A stretch of DNA of 64,000 nt from Molossus alvarezi (taxonomy: Eukaryota; Chordata; Mammalia; Chiroptera; Molossidae). How positions within the stretch are numbered: the stretch's first letter is position 1; each line of letters begins with the position of its first letter. A program made the translations under genes and the position numbers. This document shows, in pieces, positions 8,933-20,759 of the stretch. The stretch is from the NCBI GenBank assembly GCA_037176705.1, contig JBAWUJ010000076.1, positions 62,001 through 126,000 on the forward strand. The letters are read 5' to 3'. The notes beneath the pieces are model-generated. The model saw nothing but the letters and a program-made list of their open reading frames with translations, was not told where the DNA came from and searched no databases.

Positions 8933-9402
8933 GTTGGCGGCCGCCTCCAGGCGCCCTAAGAGTCCAGCGCCTGGGCTGGCAGCCCCCCGGGCAGCCCCCC
9001 CGGCCGCCAGGCGGAGCGCGGACCGGCCCCTCTCAGCACTCGGGGACCCAGGCGCGCGGTCCATCCCGCCCAGCCTCGAACCAGGTCCTCACCGCGGAGC
9101 TCGGCAGGCAGCGCATGCGCAGTCCAGGGGCCCCAAGGTCTGCGCCTGGGGGGCCGGGGGTCCGCCCCTCGGGGCTGCGCTGCCCCACCGGCGGGCGCGG
9201 GCGCCCGCGAGTTGCGGCGCCTTGCTCGGCGGCCTGCTGGTGTGCGGCTGGGGCTTGCGGGGATCCCCTCTGGGCCCCAGATTCCCTCGCTCGGCCCCCG
9301 GCGTGGGCTGGGGCGCGTGCGTGCGTGGGCTGCGTGGCCCTCGGCCCGAAGCGCGGCAGGTGCGCAGCTGGCTGGCTGTGGGGGGACCAAAAAGGAGCGG
9401 CA

Positions 9403-9523
9403 AAAGCCTACAGCGCCCGGCATTCCCAGGCGGTCTCCCATCCAAGTCCTGACCGGGCCCGACCCTGCTTAGCTTCCCAGATCCCACGAGATCGGGCGCG
9501 TTCAGGGTGGTATGGCCGGAGAC
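9403..9523 (-). rRNA. RNA5S: 5S rRNA, copy 17 (T109C)
   Basis: T109C. 5' spacer 9524-9992 is class J. Confidence 0.9.
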
Positions 9524-9992
9524 GTTGGCGGCCGCCTCCAGGCGCCCTAAGAGTCCAGCGCCTGGGCTGGCAGCCCCCCGGGCAGCCCCCCGGCCGCCAG
9601 GCGGAGCGCGGACCGGCCCCTCTCAGCTCTCGGGGACCCAGGCGCGCGGTCCGTCCCGCCCAGCCTCGAACCAGGTCCTCACCGCGGAGCTCGGCAGGCC
9701 GCGCATGCGCAGTCCAGGGGCCCCAAGGTCTGCGCCTGGGGGGCCGGGGGGTCCGCCCCACGGGGCTGCGCTGCCCCACCGGCGGGCGCGGGCGCCCGCG
9801 AGTTGCGGCGCCTTGCGCGGCGGCCTGCTGGTGTGCTGCTGGGGCGTGGGGGGTCCCCTCTGGGCCCCAGATTCCCTCGCTCGGCCCCCGGCGTGGGCTG
9901 GGGCGCGTGCGTGCGTGGGCTGCGTGGCCCTCGGCCCGAAGCGCGGCAGGTGCGCAGCTGGCTGACTATGGGGGGACCAAAAAGGAGCGGCA

Positions 9993-10113
9993 AAAGCCTA
10001 CAGCACCCGGCATTCCCAGGCGGTCTCCCATCCAAGTCCTGACCGGGCCCGACCCTGCTTAGCTTCCCAGATCCCACGAGATCGGGCGCGTTCAGGGTGG
10101 TATGGCCGGAGAC
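9993..10113 (-). rRNA. RNA5S: 5S rRNA, copy 18
   Basis: Consensus copy; GACTATGG in its 3' flank. 5' spacer 10114-10582 is class G. Confidence 0.9.
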
Positions 10114-10582
10114 GTTGGCGGCCGCCTCCAGGCGCCCTAAGAGTCCAGCGCCTGGGCTGGCAGCCCCCCGGGCAGCCCCCCGGCCGCCAGGCGGAGCGCG
10201 GACCGGCCCCTCTCAGCTCTCGGGGACCCAGGCGCGCGGTCCGTCCCGCCCAGCCTCGAACCAGGTCCTCACCGCGGAGCTCGGCAGGCCGCGCATGCGC
10301 AGTCCAGGGGCCCCAAGGTCTGCGCCTGGGGGGCCGGGGGGTCCGCCCCACGGGGCTGCGCTGCCCCACCGGCGGGCGCGGGCGCCCGCGAGTTGCGGCG
10401 CCTTGCGCGGCGGCCTGCTGGTGTGCTGCTGGGGCGTGGGGGGTCCCCTCTGGGCCCCAGATTCCCTCGCTCGGCCCCCGGCGTGGGCTGGGGCGCGTGC
10501 GTGCGTGGGCTGCGTGGCCCTCGGCCCGAAGCGCGGCAGGTGCGCAGCTGGCTGGCTGTGGGGGGACCAAAAAGGAGCGGCA

Positions 10583-10703
10583 AAAGCCTACAGCACCCGG
10601 CATTCCCAGGCGGTCTCCCATCCAAGTCCTGACCGGGCCCGACCCTGCTTAGCTTCCCAGATCCCACGAGATCGGGCGCGTTCAGGGTGGTATGGCCGGA
10701 GAC
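10583..10703 (-). rRNA. RNA5S: 5S rRNA, copy 19
   Basis: Consensus copy. 5' spacer 10704-11173 is class H. Confidence 0.9.
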
Positions 10704-11173
10704 GTTGGCGGCCGCCTCCAGGCGCCCTAAGAGTCCAGCGCCTGGGCTGGCAGCCCCCCGGGCAGCCCCCCCGGCCGCCAGGCGGAGCGCGGACCGGCCC
10801 CTCTCAGCACTCGGGGACCCAGGCGCGCGGTCCGTCCCGCCCAGCCTCGAACCAGGTCCTCACCGCGGAGCTCGGCAGGCAGCGCATGCGCAGTCCAGGG
10901 GCCCCAAGGTCTGCGCCTGGGGGGCCGGGGGTCCGCCCCTCGGGGCTGCGCTGCCCCACCGGCGGGCGCGGGCGCCCGCGAGTTGCGGCGCCTTGCTCGG
11001 CGGCCTGCTGGTGTGCGGCTGGGGCGTGCGGGGATCCCCTCTGGGCCCCAGATTCCCTCGCTCGGCCCCCGGCGTGGGCTGGGGCGCGTGCGTGCGTGGG
11101 CTGCGTGGCCCTCGGCCCGAAGCGCGGCAGGTGCGCAGCTGGCTGGCTGTGGGGGGACCAAAAAGGAGCGGCA

Positions 11174-11294
11174 AAAGCCTACAGCGCCCGGCATTCCCAG
11201 GCGGTCTCCCATCCAAGTCCTGACCGGGCCCGACCCTGCTTAGCTTCCCAGATCCCACGAGATCGGGCGCGTTCAGGGTGGTATGGCCGGAGAC
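11174..11294 (-). rRNA. RNA5S: 5S rRNA, copy 20 (T109C)
   Basis: T109C. 5' spacer 11295-11764 is class I with an extra C (GGTCCTGCG), a lost G (CCACCGCGGG) and GTGCGGGG. Confidence 0.9.
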
Positions 11295-11764
11295 GTTGGC
11301 GGCCGCCTCCAGGCGCCCTAAGAGTCCAGCGCCTGGGCTGGCAGCCCCCCGGGCAGCCCCCCCGGCCGCCAGGCGGAGCGCGGACCGGCCCCTCTCAGCT
11401 CTCGGGGACCCAGGCGCGCGGTCCGTCCCGCCCAGCCTCGAACCAGGTCCTCACCGCGGAGCTCGGCAGGCCGCGCATGCGCAGTCCAGGGGCCCCAAGG
11501 TCCTGCGCCTGGGGGGCCGGGGGGTCCGCCCCACGGGGCTGCGCTGCCCCACCGCGGGCGCGGGCGCCCGCGAGTTGCGGCGCCTTGCGCGGCGGCCTGC
11601 TGGTGTGCTGCTGGGGCGTGGGGGGTCCCCTCTGGGCCCCAGATTCCCTCGCTCGGCCCCCGGCGTGGGCTGGGGCGCGTGCGTGCGTGGGCTGCGTGGC
11701 CCTCGGCCCGAAGCGCGGCAGGTGCGCAGCTGGCTGGCTGTGCGGGGACCAAAAAGGAGCGGCA

Positions 11765-11885
11765 AAAGCCTACAGCACCCGGCATTCCCAGGCGGTCTCC
11801 CATCCAAGTCCTGACCGGGCCCGACCCTGCTTAGCTTCCCAGATCCCACGAGATCGGGCGCGTTCAGGGTGGTATGGCCGGAGAC
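11765..11885 (-). rRNA. RNA5S: 5S rRNA, copy 21
   Basis: Consensus gene, but its upstream D-box-like element is altered. 5' spacer 11886-12354 is class D. Confidence 0.9.
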
Positions 11886-11905
11886 GTTGGCGGCCGCCTC
11901 CAGGC

Positions 11906-11917
11906 CGCCTAAGAGTC
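11906..11917 (-). promoter_or_regulatory. Altered D box of 5S copy 21
   Basis: Reads GACTCTTAGGCG instead of GACTCTTAGGGC. A GC-to-CG swap on the plus strand changes the last two positions. It is the only altered D-box-like element seen in the window. Confidence 0.7.
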
Positions 11918-12354
11918 CAGCGCCTGGGCTGGCAGCCCCCCGGGCAGCTCCCCCGGCCGCCAGGCGGAGCGCGGACCGGCCCCTCTCAGCTCTCGGGGAC
12001 CCAGGCGCGCGGTCCGTCCCGCCCAGCCTCGAACCAGGTCCTCACCGCGGAGCTCGGCAGGCAGCGCATGCGCAGTCCAGGGGCCCCAAGGTCTGCGCCT
12101 GGGGGGCCGGGGGTCCGCCCCTCGGGGCTGCGCTGCCCCACCTGCGGGCGCGGGCGCCCGCCAGTTGCGGCGCCTTGCGCGGCGGCCTGCTGGTGTGCTG
12201 CTGGGGCGTGCGGGGTCCCCTCTGGGCCCCAGATTCCCTCGCTCGGCCCCCGGCGTGGGCTGGGGCGCGTGCGTGCGTGGGCTGCATGGCCCTCGGCCCG
12301 AAGCGCGGCAGGTGCGCAGCTGGCTGGCTGTGGGGGGACCAAAAAGGAGCGGCA

Positions 12355-12475
12355 AAAGCCTACAGCACCCGGCATTCCCAGGCGGTCTCCCATCCAAGTC
12401 CTGACCGGGCCCGACCCTGCTTAGCTTCCCAGAACCCACGAGATCGGGCGCGTTCAGGGTGGTATGGCCGGAGAC
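12355..12475 (-). rRNA. RNA5S: 5S rRNA, copy 22 (A42T)
   Basis: A42T. 5' spacer 12476-12947 is class E. Confidence 0.9.
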
Positions 12476-12947
12476 GTTGGCGGCCGCCTCCAGGCGCCCT
12501 AAGAGTCCAGCGCCGGGGCTGGCAGCCCCCCGGGCAGCCCCCCCGGCCGCCAGGCGGAGCGCGGACCGGCCCCTCTCAGCTCTCGGGGACCCAGGCGCGC
12601 GGTCCGTCCCGCCCAGCCTCGAACCAGGTCCTCACCGCGGAGCTCGGCAGGCCGCGCATGCGCAGTCCAGGGGCCCCAAGGTCTGCGCCTGGGGGGCCGG
12701 GGGTCCGCCCCTCGGGGCTGCGCTGCCCCACCGGGGGGGGCGCGGGCGCCCGCGAGTTGCGGCGCCTTGCTCGGCGGCCTGCTGGTGTGCGGCTGGGGCG
12801 TGCGGGGATCCCCTCTGGGCCCCAGATTCCCTCGCTCGGCCCCCGGCGTGGGCTGGGGCGCGTGCGTGCGTGGGCTGCGTGGCCCTCGGCCCGAAGCGCG
12901 GCAGGTGCGCAGCTGGCTGGCTGTGGGGGGACCAAAAAGGAGCGGCA

Positions 12948-13068
12948 AAAGCCTACAGCACCCGGCATTCCCAGGCGGTCTCCCATCCAAGTCCTGACCG
13001 GGCCCGACCCTGCTTAGCTTCCCAGATCCCACGAGATCGGGCGCGTTCAGGGTGGTATGGCCGGAGAC
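12948..13068 (-). rRNA. RNA5S: 5S rRNA, copy 23
   Basis: Consensus copy. 5' spacer 13069-13538 is class H. Confidence 0.9.
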
Positions 13069-13538
13069 GTTGGCGGCCGCCTCCAGGCGCCCTAAGAGTC
13101 CAGCGCCTGGGCTGGCAGCCCCCCGGGCAGCCCCCCCGGCCGCCAGGCGGAGCGCGGACCGGCCCCTCTCAGCACTCGGGGACCCAGGCGCGCGGTCCGT
13201 CCCGCCCAGCCTCGAACCAGGTCCTCACCGCGGAGCTCGGCAGGCAGCGCATGCGCAGTCCAGGGGCCCCAAGGTCTGCGCCTGGGGGGCCGGGGGTCCG
13301 CCCCTCGGGGCTGCGCTGCCCCACCGGCGGGCGCGGGCGCCCGCGAGTTGCGGCGCCTTGCTCGGCGGCCTGCTGGTGTGCGGCTGGGGCGTGCGGGGAT
13401 CCCCTCTGGGCCCCAGATTCCCTCGCTCGGCCCCCGGCGTGGGCTGGGGCGCGTGCGTGCGTGGGCTGCGTGGCCCTCGGCCCGAAGCGCGGCAGGTGCG
13501 CAGCTGGCTGGCTGTGGGGGGACCAAAAAGGAGCGGCA

Positions 13539-13659
13539 AAAGCCTACAGCACCCGGCATTCCCAGGCGGTCTCCCATCCAAGTCCTGACCGGGCCCGACC
13601 CTGCTTAGCTTCCCAGATCCCACGAGATCGGGCGCGTTCAGGGTGGTATGGCCGGAGAC
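13539..13659 (-). rRNA. RNA5S: 5S rRNA, copy 24
   Basis: Consensus copy without T109C, unusual beside an H spacer. 5' spacer 13660-14129 is class Hb. Confidence 0.9.
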
Positions 13660-14129
13660 GTTGGCGGCCGCCTCCAGGCGCCCTAAGAGTCCAGCGCCTG
13701 GGCTGGCAGCCCCCCGGGCAGCCCCCCCGGCCGCCAGGCGGAGCGCGGACCGGCCCCTCTCAGCACTCGGGGACCCAGGCGCGCGGTCCATCCCGCCCAG
13801 CCTCGAACCAGGTCCTCACCGCGGAGCTCGGCAGGCAGCGCATGCGCAGTCCAGGGGCCCCAAGGTCTGCGCCTGGGGGGCCGGGGGTCCGCCCCTCGGG
13901 GCTGCGCTGCCCCACCGGCGGGCGCGGGCGCCCGCGAGTTGCGGCGCCTTGCTCGGCGGCCTGCTGGTGTGCGGCTGGGGCTTGCGGGGATCCCCTCTGG
14001 GCCCCAGATTCCCTCGCTCGGCCCCCGGCGTGGGCTGGGGCGCGTGCGTGCGTGGGCTGCGTGGCCCTCGGCCCGAAGCGCGGCAGGTGCGCAGCTGGCT
14101 GGCTGTGGGGGGACCAAAAAGGAGCGGCA

Positions 14130-14250
14130 AAAGCCTACAGCGCCCGGCATTCCCAGGCGGTCTCCCATCCAAGTCCTGACCGGGCCCGACCCTGCTTAGC
14201 TTCCCAGATCCCACGAGATCGGGCGCGTTCAGGGTGGTATGGCCGGAGAC
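14130..14250 (-). rRNA. RNA5S: 5S rRNA, copy 25 (T109C)
   Basis: T109C. 5' spacer 14251-14720 is hybrid class K. Confidence 0.9.
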
Positions 14251-14720
14251 GTTGGCGGCCGCCTCCAGGCGCCCTAAGAGTCCAGCGCCTGGGCTGGCAG
14301 CCCCCCGGGCAGCCCCCCGGCCGCCAGGCGGAGCGCGGACCGGCCCCTCTCAGCTCTCGGGGACCCAGGCGCGCGGTCCGTCCCGCCCAGCCTCGAACCA
14401 GGTCCTCACCGCGGAGCTCGGCAGGCCGCGCATGCGCAGTCCAGGGGCCCCAAGGTCTGCGCCTGGGGGGCCGGGGGGTCCGCCCCACGGGGCTGCGCTG
14501 CCCCACCGGCGGGCGCGGGCGCCCGCGAGTTGCGGCGCCTTGCGCGGCGGCCTGCTGGTGTGCTGCTGGGGCGTGGGGGGATCCCCTCTGGGCCCCAGAT
14601 TCCCTCGCTCGGCCCCCGGCGTGGGCTGGGGCGCGTGCGTGCGTGGGCTGCATGGCCCTCGGCCCGAAGCGCGGCAGGTGCGCAGCTGGCTGGCTGTGGG
14701 GGGACCAAAAAGGAGCGGCA

Positions 14721-14841
14721 AAAGCCTACAGCACCCGGCATTCCCAGGCGGTCTCCCATCCAAGTCCTGACCGGGCCCGACCCTGCTTAGCTTCCCAGAA
14801 CCCACGAGATCGGGCGCGTTCAGGGTGGTATGGCCGGAGAC
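14721..14841 (-). rRNA. RNA5S: 5S rRNA, copy 26 (A42T)
   Basis: A42T following a hybrid K spacer. 5' spacer 14842-15313 is class E. Confidence 0.9.
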
Positions 14842-15313
14842 GTTGGCGGCCGCCTCCAGGCGCCCTAAGAGTCCAGCGCCGGGGCTGGCAGCCCCCCGGG
14901 CAGCCCCCCCGGCCGCCAGGCGGAGCGCGGACCGGCCCCTCTCAGCTCTCGGGGACCCAGGCGCGCGGTCCGTCCCGCCCAGCCTCGAACCAGGTCCTCA
15001 CCGCGGAGCTCGGCAGGCCGCGCATGCGCAGTCCAGGGGCCCCAAGGTCTGCGCCTGGGGGGCCGGGGGTCCGCCCCTCGGGGCTGCGCTGCCCCACCGG
15101 GGGGGGCGCGGGCGCCCGCGAGTTGCGGCGCCTTGCTCGGCGGCCTGCTGGTGTGCGGCTGGGGCGTGCGGGGATCCCCTCTGGGCCCCAGATTCCCTCG
15201 CTCGGCCCCCGGCGTGGGCTGGGGCGCGTGCGTGCGTGGGCTGCGTGGCCCTCGGCCCGAAGCGCGGCAGGTGCGCAGCTGGCTGGCTGTGGGGGGACCA
15301 AAAAGGAGCGGCA

Positions 15314-15434
15314 AAAGCCTACAGCACCCGGCATTCCCAGGCGGTCTCCCATCCAAGTCCTGACCGGGCCCGACCCTGCTTAGCTTCCCAGATCCCACGA
15401 GATCGGGCGCGTTCAGGGTGGTATGGCCGGAGAC
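15314..15434 (-). rRNA. RNA5S: 5S rRNA, copy 27
   Basis: Consensus copy. 5' spacer 15435-15904 is class H. Confidence 0.9.
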
Positions 15435-15904
15435 GTTGGCGGCCGCCTCCAGGCGCCCTAAGAGTCCAGCGCCTGGGCTGGCAGCCCCCCGGGCAGCCCC
15501 CCCGGCCGCCAGGCGGAGCGCGGACCGGCCCCTCTCAGCACTCGGGGACCCAGGCGCGCGGTCCGTCCCGCCCAGCCTCGAACCAGGTCCTCACCGCGGA
15601 GCTCGGCAGGCAGCGCATGCGCAGTCCAGGGGCCCCAAGGTCTGCGCCTGGGGGGCCGGGGGTCCGCCCCTCGGGGCTGCGCTGCCCCACCGGCGGGCGC
15701 GGGCGCCCGCGAGTTGCGGCGCCTTGCTCGGCGGCCTGCTGGTGTGCGGCTGGGGCGTGCGGGGATCCCCTCTGGGCCCCAGATTCCCTCGCTCGGCCCC
15801 CGGCGTGGGCTGGGGCGCGTGCGTGCGTGGGCTGCGTGGCCCTCGGCCCGAAGCGCGGCAGGTGCGCAGCTGGCTGGCTGTGGGGGGACCAAAAAGGAGC
15901 GGCA

Positions 15905-16025
15905 AAAGCCTACAGCGCCCGGCATTCCCAGGCGGTCTCCCATCCAAGTCCTGACCGGGCCCGACCCTGCTTAGCTTCCCAGATCCCACGAGATCGGGCG
16001 CGTTCAGGGTGGTATGGCCGGAGAC
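15905..16025 (-). rRNA. RNA5S: 5S rRNA, copy 28 (T109C)
   Basis: T109C. 5' spacer 16026-16495 is class I with GTGCGGGG. Confidence 0.9.
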
Positions 16026-16495
16026 GTTGGCGGCCGCCTCCAGGCGCCCTAAGAGTCCAGCGCCTGGGCTGGCAGCCCCCCGGGCAGCCCCCCCGGCCGC
16101 CAGGCGGAGCGCGGACCGGCCCCTCTCAGCTCTCGGGGACCCAGGCGCGCGGTCCGTCCCGCCCAGCCTCGAACCAGGTCCTCACCGCGGAGCTCGGCAG
16201 GCCGCGCATGCGCAGTCCAGGGGCCCCAAGGTCTGCGCCTGGGGGGCCGGGGGGTCCGCCCCACGGGGCTGCGCTGCCCCACCGGCGGGCGCGGGCGCCC
16301 GCGAGTTGCGGCGCCTTGCGCGGCGGCCTGCTGGTGTGCTGCTGGGGCGTGGGGGGTCCCCTCTGGGCCCCAGATTCCCTCGCTCGGCCCCCGGCGTGGG
16401 CTGGGGCGCGTGCGTGCGTGGGCTGCGTGGCCCTCGGCCCGAAGCGCGGCAGGTGCGCAGCTGGCTGGCTGTGCGGGGACCAAAAAGGAGCGGCA

Positions 16496-16616
16496 AAAGC
16501 CTACAGCACCCGGCATTCCCAGGCGGTCTCCCATCCAAGTCCTGACCGGGCCCGACCCTGCTTAGCTTCCCAGATCCCACGAGATCGGGCGCGTTCAGGG
16601 TGGTATGGCCGGAGAC
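16496..16616 (-). rRNA. RNA5S: 5S rRNA, copy 29
   Basis: Consensus copy. 5' spacer 16617-17085 is class D. Confidence 0.9.
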
Positions 16617-17085
16617 GTTGGCGGCCGCCTCCAGGCGCCCTAAGAGTCCAGCGCCTGGGCTGGCAGCCCCCCGGGCAGCTCCCCCGGCCGCCAGGCGGAG
16701 CGCGGACCGGCCCCTCTCAGCTCTCGGGGACCCAGGCGCGCGGTCCGTCCCGCCCAGCCTCGAACCAGGTCCTCACCGCGGAGCTCGGCAGGCAGCGCAT
16801 GCGCAGTCCAGGGGCCCCAAGGTCTGCGCCTGGGGGGCCGGGGGTCCGCCCCTCGGGGCTGCGCTGCCCCACCTGCGGGCGCGGGCGCCCGCCAGTTGCG
16901 GCGCCTTGCGCGGCGGCCTGCTGGTGTGCTGCTGGGGCGTGCGGGGTCCCCTCTGGGCCCCAGATTCCCTCGCTCGGCCCCCGGCGTGGGCTGGGGCGCG
17001 TGCGTGCGTGGGCTGCATGGCCCTCGGCCCGAAGCGCGGCAGGTGCGCAGCTGGCTGGCTGTGGGGGGACCAAAAAGGAGCGGCA

Positions 17086-17206
17086 AAAGCCTACAGCACC
17101 CGGCATTCCCAGGCGGTCTCCCATCCAAGTCCTGACCGGGCCCGACCCTGCTTAGCTTCCCAGAACCCACGAGATCGGGCGCGTTCAGGGTGGTATGGCC
17201 GGAGAC
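17086..17206 (-). rRNA. RNA5S: 5S rRNA, copy 30 (A42T)
   Basis: A42T. 5' spacer 17207-17678 is class E. Confidence 0.9.
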
Positions 17207-17678
17207 GTTGGCGGCCGCCTCCAGGCGCCCTAAGAGTCCAGCGCCGGGGCTGGCAGCCCCCCGGGCAGCCCCCCCGGCCGCCAGGCGGAGCGCGGACCGG
17301 CCCCTCTCAGCTCTCGGGGACCCAGGCGCGCGGTCCGTCCCGCCCAGCCTCGAACCAGGTCCTCACCGCGGAGCTCGGCAGGCCGCGCATGCGCAGTCCA
17401 GGGGCCCCAAGGTCTGCGCCTGGGGGGCCGGGGGTCCGCCCCTCGGGGCTGCGCTGCCCCACCGGGGGGGGCGCGGGCGCCCGCGAGTTGCGGCGCCTTG
17501 CTCGGCGGCCTGCTGGTGTGCGGCTGGGGCGTGCGGGGATCCCCTCTGGGCCCCAGATTCCCTCGCTCGGCCCCCGGCGTGGGCTGGGGCGCGTGCGTGC
17601 GTGGGCTGCGTGGCCCTCGGCCCGAAGCGCGGCAGGTGCGCAGCTGGCTGGCTGTGGGGGGACCAAAAAGGAGCGGCA

Positions 17679-17799
17679 AAAGCCTACAGCACCCGGCATT
17701 CCCAGGCGGTCTCCCATCCAAGTCCTGACCGGGCCCGACCCTGCTTAGCTTCCCAGATCCCACGAGATCGGGCGCGTTCAGGGTGGTATGGCCGGAGAC
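17679..17799 (-). rRNA. RNA5S: 5S rRNA, copy 31
   Basis: Consensus copy. 5' spacer 17800-18269 is class H. Confidence 0.9.
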
Positions 17800-18269
17800 G
17801 TTGGCGGCCGCCTCCAGGCGCCCTAAGAGTCCAGCGCCTGGGCTGGCAGCCCCCCGGGCAGCCCCCCCGGCCGCCAGGCGGAGCGCGGACCGGCCCCTCT
17901 CAGCACTCGGGGACCCAGGCGCGCGGTCCGTCCCGCCCAGCCTCGAACCAGGTCCTCACCGCGGAGCTCGGCAGGCAGCGCATGCGCAGTCCAGGGGCCC
18001 CAAGGTCTGCGCCTGGGGGGCCGGGGGTCCGCCCCTCGGGGCTGCGCTGCCCCACCGGCGGGCGCGGGCGCCCGCGAGTTGCGGCGCCTTGCTCGGCGGC
18101 CTGCTGGTGTGCGGCTGGGGCGTGCGGGGATCCCCTCTGGGCCCCAGATTCCCTCGCTCGGCCCCCGGCGTGGGCTGGGGCGCGTGCGTGCGTGGGCTGC
18201 GTGGCCCTCGGCCCGAAGCGCGGCAGGTGCGCAGCTGGCTGGCTGTGGGGGGACCAAAAAGGAGCGGCA

Positions 18270-18390
18270 AAAGCCTACAGCACCCGGCATTCCCAGGCGG
18301 TCTCCCATCCAAGTCCTGACCGGGCCCGACCCTGCTTAGCTTCCCAGATCCCACGAGATCGGGCGCGTTCAGGGTGGTATGGCCGGAGAC
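18270..18390 (-). rRNA. RNA5S: 5S rRNA, copy 32
   Basis: Consensus copy without T109C. 5' spacer 18391-18860 is class Hb. Confidence 0.9.
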
Positions 18391-18860
18391 GTTGGCGGCC
18401 GCCTCCAGGCGCCCTAAGAGTCCAGCGCCTGGGCTGGCAGCCCCCCGGGCAGCCCCCCCGGCCGCCAGGCGGAGCGCGGACCGGCCCCTCTCAGCACTCG
18501 GGGACCCAGGCGCGCGGTCCATCCCGCCCAGCCTCGAACCAGGTCCTCACCGCGGAGCTCGGCAGGCAGCGCATGCGCAGTCCAGGGGCCCCAAGGTCTG
18601 CGCCTGGGGGGCCGGGGGTCCGCCCCTCGGGGCTGCGCTGCCCCACCGGCGGGCGCGGGCGCCCGCGAGTTGCGGCGCCTTGCTCGGCGGCCTGCTGGTG
18701 TGCGGCTGGGGCTTGCGGGGATCCCCTCTGGGCCCCAGATTCCCTCGCTCGGCCCCCGGCGTGGGCTGGGGCGCGTGCGTGCGTGGGCTGCGTGGCCCTC
18801 GGCCCGAAGCGCGGCAGGTGCGCAGCTGGCTGGCTGTGGGGGGACCAAAAAGGAGCGGCA

Positions 18861-18981
18861 AAAGCCTACAGCGCCCGGCATTCCCAGGCGGTCTCCCATC
18901 CAAGTCCTGACCGGGCCCGACCCTGCTTAGCTTCCCAGATCCCACGAGATCGGGCGCGTTCAGGGTGGTATGGCCGGAGAC
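18861..18981 (-). rRNA. RNA5S: 5S rRNA, copy 33 (T109C)
   Basis: T109C. 5' spacer 18982-19451 is hybrid class K. Confidence 0.9.
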
Positions 18982-19451
18982 GTTGGCGGCCGCCTCCAGG
19001 CGCCCTAAGAGTCCAGCGCCTGGGCTGGCAGCCCCCCGGGCAGCCCCCCGGCCGCCAGGCGGAGCGCGGACCGGCCCCTCTCAGCTCTCGGGGACCCAGG
19101 CGCGCGGTCCGTCCCGCCCAGCCTCGAACCAGGTCCTCACCGCGGAGCTCGGCAGGCCGCGCATGCGCAGTCCAGGGGCCCCAAGGTCTGCGCCTGGGGG
19201 GCCGGGGGGTCCGCCCCACGGGGCTGCGCTGCCCCACCGGCGGGCGCGGGCGCCCGCGAGTTGCGGCGCCTTGCGCGGCGGCCTGCTGGTGTGCTGCTGG
19301 GGCGTGGGGGGATCCCCTCTGGGCCCCAGATTCCCTCGCTCGGCCCCCGGCGTGGGCTGGGGCGCGTGCGTGCGTGGGCTGCATGGCCCTCGGCCCGAAG
19401 CGCGGCAGGTGCGCAGCTGGCTGGCTGTGGGGGGACCAAAAAGGAGCGGCA

Positions 19452-19572
19452 AAAGCCTACAGCACCCGGCATTCCCAGGCGGTCTCCCATCCAAGTCCTG
19501 ACCGGGCCCGACCCTGCTTAGCTTCCCAGAACCCACGAGATCGGGCGCGTTCAGGGTGGTATGGCCGGAGAC
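19452..19572 (-). rRNA. RNA5S: 5S rRNA, copy 34 (A42T)
   Basis: A42T. 5' spacer 19573-20044 is class E. Confidence 0.9.
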
Positions 19573-20044
19573 GTTGGCGGCCGCCTCCAGGCGCCCTAAG
19601 AGTCCAGCGCCGGGGCTGGCAGCCCCCCGGGCAGCCCCCCCGGCCGCCAGGCGGAGCGCGGACCGGCCCCTCTCAGCTCTCGGGGACCCAGGCGCGCGGT
19701 CCGTCCCGCCCAGCCTCGAACCAGGTCCTCACCGCGGAGCTCGGCAGGCCGCGCATGCGCAGTCCAGGGGCCCCAAGGTCTGCGCCTGGGGGGCCGGGGG
19801 TCCGCCCCTCGGGGCTGCGCTGCCCCACCGGGGGGGGCGCGGGCGCCCGCGAGTTGCGGCGCCTTGCTCGGCGGCCTGCTGGTGTGCGGCTGGGGCGTGC
19901 GGGGATCCCCTCTGGGCCCCAGATTCCCTCGCTCGGCCCCCGGCGTGGGCTGGGGCGCGTGCGTGCGTGGGCTGCGTGGCCCTCGGCCCGAAGCGCGGCA
20001 GGTGCGCAGCTGGCTGGCTGTGGGGGGACCAAAAAGGAGCGGCA

Positions 20045-20165
20045 AAAGCCTACAGCGCCCGGCATTCCCAGGCGGTCTCCCATCCAAGTCCTGACCGGGC
20101 CCGACCCTGCTTAGCTTCCCAGATCCCACGAGATCGGGCGCGTTCAGGGTGGTATGGCCGGAGAC
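20045..20165 (-). rRNA. RNA5S: 5S rRNA, copy 35 (T109C)
   Basis: T109C, here beside an E spacer, not an H spacer. 5' spacer 20166-20638 is class C2 with GCATGG. Confidence 0.9.
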
Positions 20166-20638
20166 GTTGGCGGCCGCCTCCAGGCGCCCTAAGAGTCCAG
20201 CGCCTGGGCTGGCAGCCCCCCGGGCAGCCCCCCCGGCCGCCAGGCGGAGCGCGGACCGGCCCCTCTCAGCTCTCGGGGACCCAGGCGCGCGGTCCGTCCC
20301 GCCCAGCCTCGAACCAGGTCCTCACCGCGGAGCTCGGCAGGCAGCGCATGCGCAGTCCAGGGTCCCCAAGGTCTGCGCCTGGGGGGCCGGGGGGTCCGCC
20401 CCACGGGGCTGCGCTGCCCCACCGGGGGGGGGCGCGGGCGCCCGCGAGTTGCGGCGCCTTGCGCGGCGGCCTGCTGGTGTGCTGCTGGGGCGTGGGGGGT
20501 CCCCTCTGGGCCCCAGATTCCCTCGCTCGGCCCCCGGCGTGGGCTGGGGCGCGTGCGTGCGTGGGCTGCATGGCCCTCGGCCCGAAGCGCGGCAGGTGCG
20601 CAGCTGGCTGGCTGTGGGGGTACCAAAAAGGAGCGGCA

Positions 20639-20759
20639 AAAGCCTACAGCACCCGGCATTCCCAGGCGGTCTCCCATCCAAGTCCTGACCGGGCCCGACC
20701 CTGCTTAGCTTCCCAGATCCCACGAGATCGGGCGCGTTCAGGGTGGTATGGCCGGAGAC
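20639..20759 (-). rRNA. RNA5S: 5S rRNA, copy 36
   Basis: Consensus copy. 5' spacer 20760-21229 is class H with a GGGCCCGGGGTCC variant. Confidence 0.9.

Larger units (their letters stand above)
10687..20148. repeat. Higher-order duplication: 8-unit block, two copies of 4731 bp
   Basis: Class order H-I-D-E-H-Hb-K-E at 10687-15417 repeats at 15418-20148. The second units of both copies (11278 and 16009) carry the otherwise unseen GTGCGGGGACC change. Copy-specific differences include an inserted C and a lost G in the 11278 unit, the altered D box at 11906-11917, and a T109C gene at the end of the second block. Confidence 0.9.
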
